This document shows, in pieces, positions 8,018 to 8,483 of a stretch of 8,483 nt of DNA; positions within the stretch are counted from its first letter, which is position 1; each line of letters starts with the position of its first letter. The DNA is from CAYPZL01 sp964415045 (GTDB lineage Bacteria > Planctomycetota > Phycisphaerae > Sedimentisphaerales > Anaerobacaceae), in assembly GCA_964415045.1 (NCBI GenBank), contig CAYPZL010000217.1:1-8483 (forward strand), written 5' to 3'. Made by a program: the position numbers and the translations under genes. Below the pieces are notes generated by a model. That model searched no databases. It was given only the letters and a program-made list of their open reading frames with translations, and had not been told where the DNA came from.

Positions 8018-8358
8018 CGGCCCAGTCCTGCCCTCTGTGTGGTGGCGCCGCGCCCGTCCGCGCGCGAAGATACCCATGGAGTTACTATCAGTGTAACGCC
8101 TGCTGGACCTCATTCCTGAGGCCGGTGCCTACGGACGCAGAGCTTTCAGCGTTCTACGCGAAGTATCACGCTGCGCCCGAAGAAGAGGGGGGGAACCACA
8201 TCTTCGAAGACAGAGTGGCCCGCGACTTTGACGCCAAGCTCCGGCTCATCCGCCGCTACGTGCGACCGCCCGCAAGGCTCCTGGATGTCGGATGCGGTAA
8301 GGGCCACTTCCTGCAACGCGCCCGCGAGTACGGCTTCGACGTCTCGGGCATAGACATA
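8008..8358 (+). pseudogene. SAM-dependent class I methyltransferase, 5' part, interrupted by an insertion sequence
   Basis: The first 117 codons of a methyltransferase. Seen: an N-terminal zinc-ribbon-like pair CPLCGG (C8, C11) and CNACW (C29, C32, with Trp where Gly is usual); the linker PVPTDAELSAFYAKYH; IFEDRVARDFDAKLRLI; and the SAM-binding motif I LLDVGCGKGHFL (91-102), followed by FDVSGIDI (110-117), whose Asp116 lies in the acidic ribose-binding position. After Ile117 the family resemblance stops and insertion-sequence DNA begins, so most of the SAM fold and all of the substrate-binding part are missing here. The frame happens to stay open to the window end. The ATG at 8008 overlaps the acetyltransferase stop by ten bases. 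It presumably once methylated a sugar of the polymer. This stretch looks more GC-rich than the genes before it. Confidence 0.75.
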
Positions 8359-8399
8359 AGGTTCATCCGACTAAAGGGTACCTGGGCTTGCAAAGAGGC

Positions 8400-8461
8400 G
8401 GACATGCTGGTTCTTTCTGGAGTTTTCAGATTCCACTTCAGAAGGAGAAGCCAGCATGTCC
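8400..8461 (+). promoter_or_regulatory. Long imperfect hairpin covering the transposase ribosome site and start codon
   Basis: The arms are 8400-8423 and 8435-8461 with an 11-base loop (8424-8434). By hand, 24 pairs form: GGACATGCTGG (8400-8410) pairs perfectly with CCAGCATGTCC (8451-8461). TTCT (8411-8414) then pairs with 8446-8449 past a bulged G8450, and 8415-8423 pairs with 8435-8443, including one G-U pair, past bulged G8444-G8445. The 3' arm contains both AAGGAG and the ATG at 8456. Such a fold in mRNA entering from outside would hide translation initiation. This is known for some transposases (IS10, IS200); applying it here is inference. Confidence 0.7.
8442..8447 (+). promoter_or_regulatory. 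Ribosome binding site of the transposase gene
   Basis: AAGGAG stands eight bases before the ATG at 8456. It is the clearest Shine-Dalgarno sequence in the window, unlike the weak or absent sites of the polysaccharide genes. It lies in the 3' arm of the hairpin, where its two central G bases would be bulged and the flanking bases paired. Confidence 0.7.
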
Positions 8462-8483
8462 ACGAGTTTACTTTACCACGCAT
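8456..8483 (+). CDS. ISL3-like transposase, N-terminal fragment (runs off the window)
   Basis: Only nine complete codons are present, reading MSTSLLYHA. This N-terminus matches, from memory, the start of many ISL3-family transposases, which continue with a zinc-finger region, a helix-turn-helix and a DDE catalytic domain. None of those domains is visible here. The start is supported by the AAGGAG site eight bases upstream. The reading frame differs from that of the interrupted methyltransferase. The short length makes the family call provisional; any other transposase in an element of the same layout is the alternative. Confidence 0.55.

Larger units (their letters stand above)
8360..8483 (+). 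mobile_element. Left end of an ISL3-like insertion sequence (continues past the window)
   Basis: Methyltransferase similarity ends at about 8358, and a transposase-like start appears at 8456 after about 95 bases of new sequence. The probable left tip is GGTTCATCCGAC from 8360, with an uncertainty of a few bases. The right end, the terminal inverted repeat partner and the target-site duplication (8 bp is usual in the ISL3 family) lie outside the window, so the boundary and family rest on the broken gene and the transposase N-terminus. The element points the same way as the operon. Confidence 0.6.

Noticed and set aside
7352..8113. 253-codon open frame on the minus strand
   Set aside because: It is the longest minus-strand frame but antisense to the convincing WcaF-like acetyltransferase; its peptide is Arg/Pro-rich and domain-free.
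8256..8483. Open minus-strand frame reaching the window end
   Set aside because: It spans both methyltransferase and IS sequence, so it is a composite created by the insertion, with no recognised domain.
1..8483. CRISPR array, tRNA, rRNA or riboswitch
   Set aside because: I saw no regularly spaced repeats, no cloverleaf-like segment and no conserved RNA motif; almost all of the window is protein coding.

Overview
The window is part of a bacterial surface-polysaccharide (capsule, O-antigen or exopolysaccharide) biosynthesis locus. All supported genes lie on the + strand. The order is: GT4 glycosyltransferase, TuaH-like glycosyltransferase, GT4 glycosyltransferase, Wzy-type polymerase, two more GT4 glycosyltransferases, a WcaF-like hexapeptide O-acetyltransferase, and the 5' part of a SAM-dependent methyltransferase. 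That methyltransferase is cut by the left end of an insertion sequence, which continues beyond the window.

The base composition is fairly GC-rich, GTG starts are used, and Shine-Dalgarno sites are weak. This suggests a Gram-negative-type environmental bacterium with a Wzx/Wzy-style pathway. A planctomycete or related lineage is possible, but the sequence does not prove it and I hold this loosely. No flippase, chain-length regulator, export gene or nucleotide-sugar synthesis gene is visible, so this is the interior of a larger cluster.

Layout: 1-122 has no supported gene. 123-1226 is the first GT4 enzyme. 1223-1435 is a doubtful 70-codon frame filling the only large gap between the early genes. 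1425-2582, 2579-3718, 3755-5062, 5062-6219, 6234-7403 and 7400-8017 form a tight block. Most junctions overlap by 1-4 bases (GTGA, TGATG, ATGA), which points to one translationally coupled operon. The methyltransferase starts inside the acetyltransferase end (8008) and loses family similarity at about 8358.

How the genes work together (inference): the five glycosyltransferases would each add one sugar to a lipid-linked repeat unit at the cytoplasmic face. The acetyltransferase, and originally the methyltransferase, would decorate the sugars. The Wzy protein would join flipped repeat units in the periplasm. Loss of the methyltransferase would remove methylation or terminal modification and so change the surface glycan.

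The most interesting stretch is the last ~125 bases. An ISL3-like transposase starts at 8456 in the same direction as the operon. Its ribosome binding site and start codon lie in the 3' arm of a long imperfect hairpin (8400-8461, 24 possible base pairs). This looks like a built-in guard against transposase translation from read-through operon mRNA. The broken methyltransferase frame stays open through this hairpin, so operon ribosomes may also interact with it.
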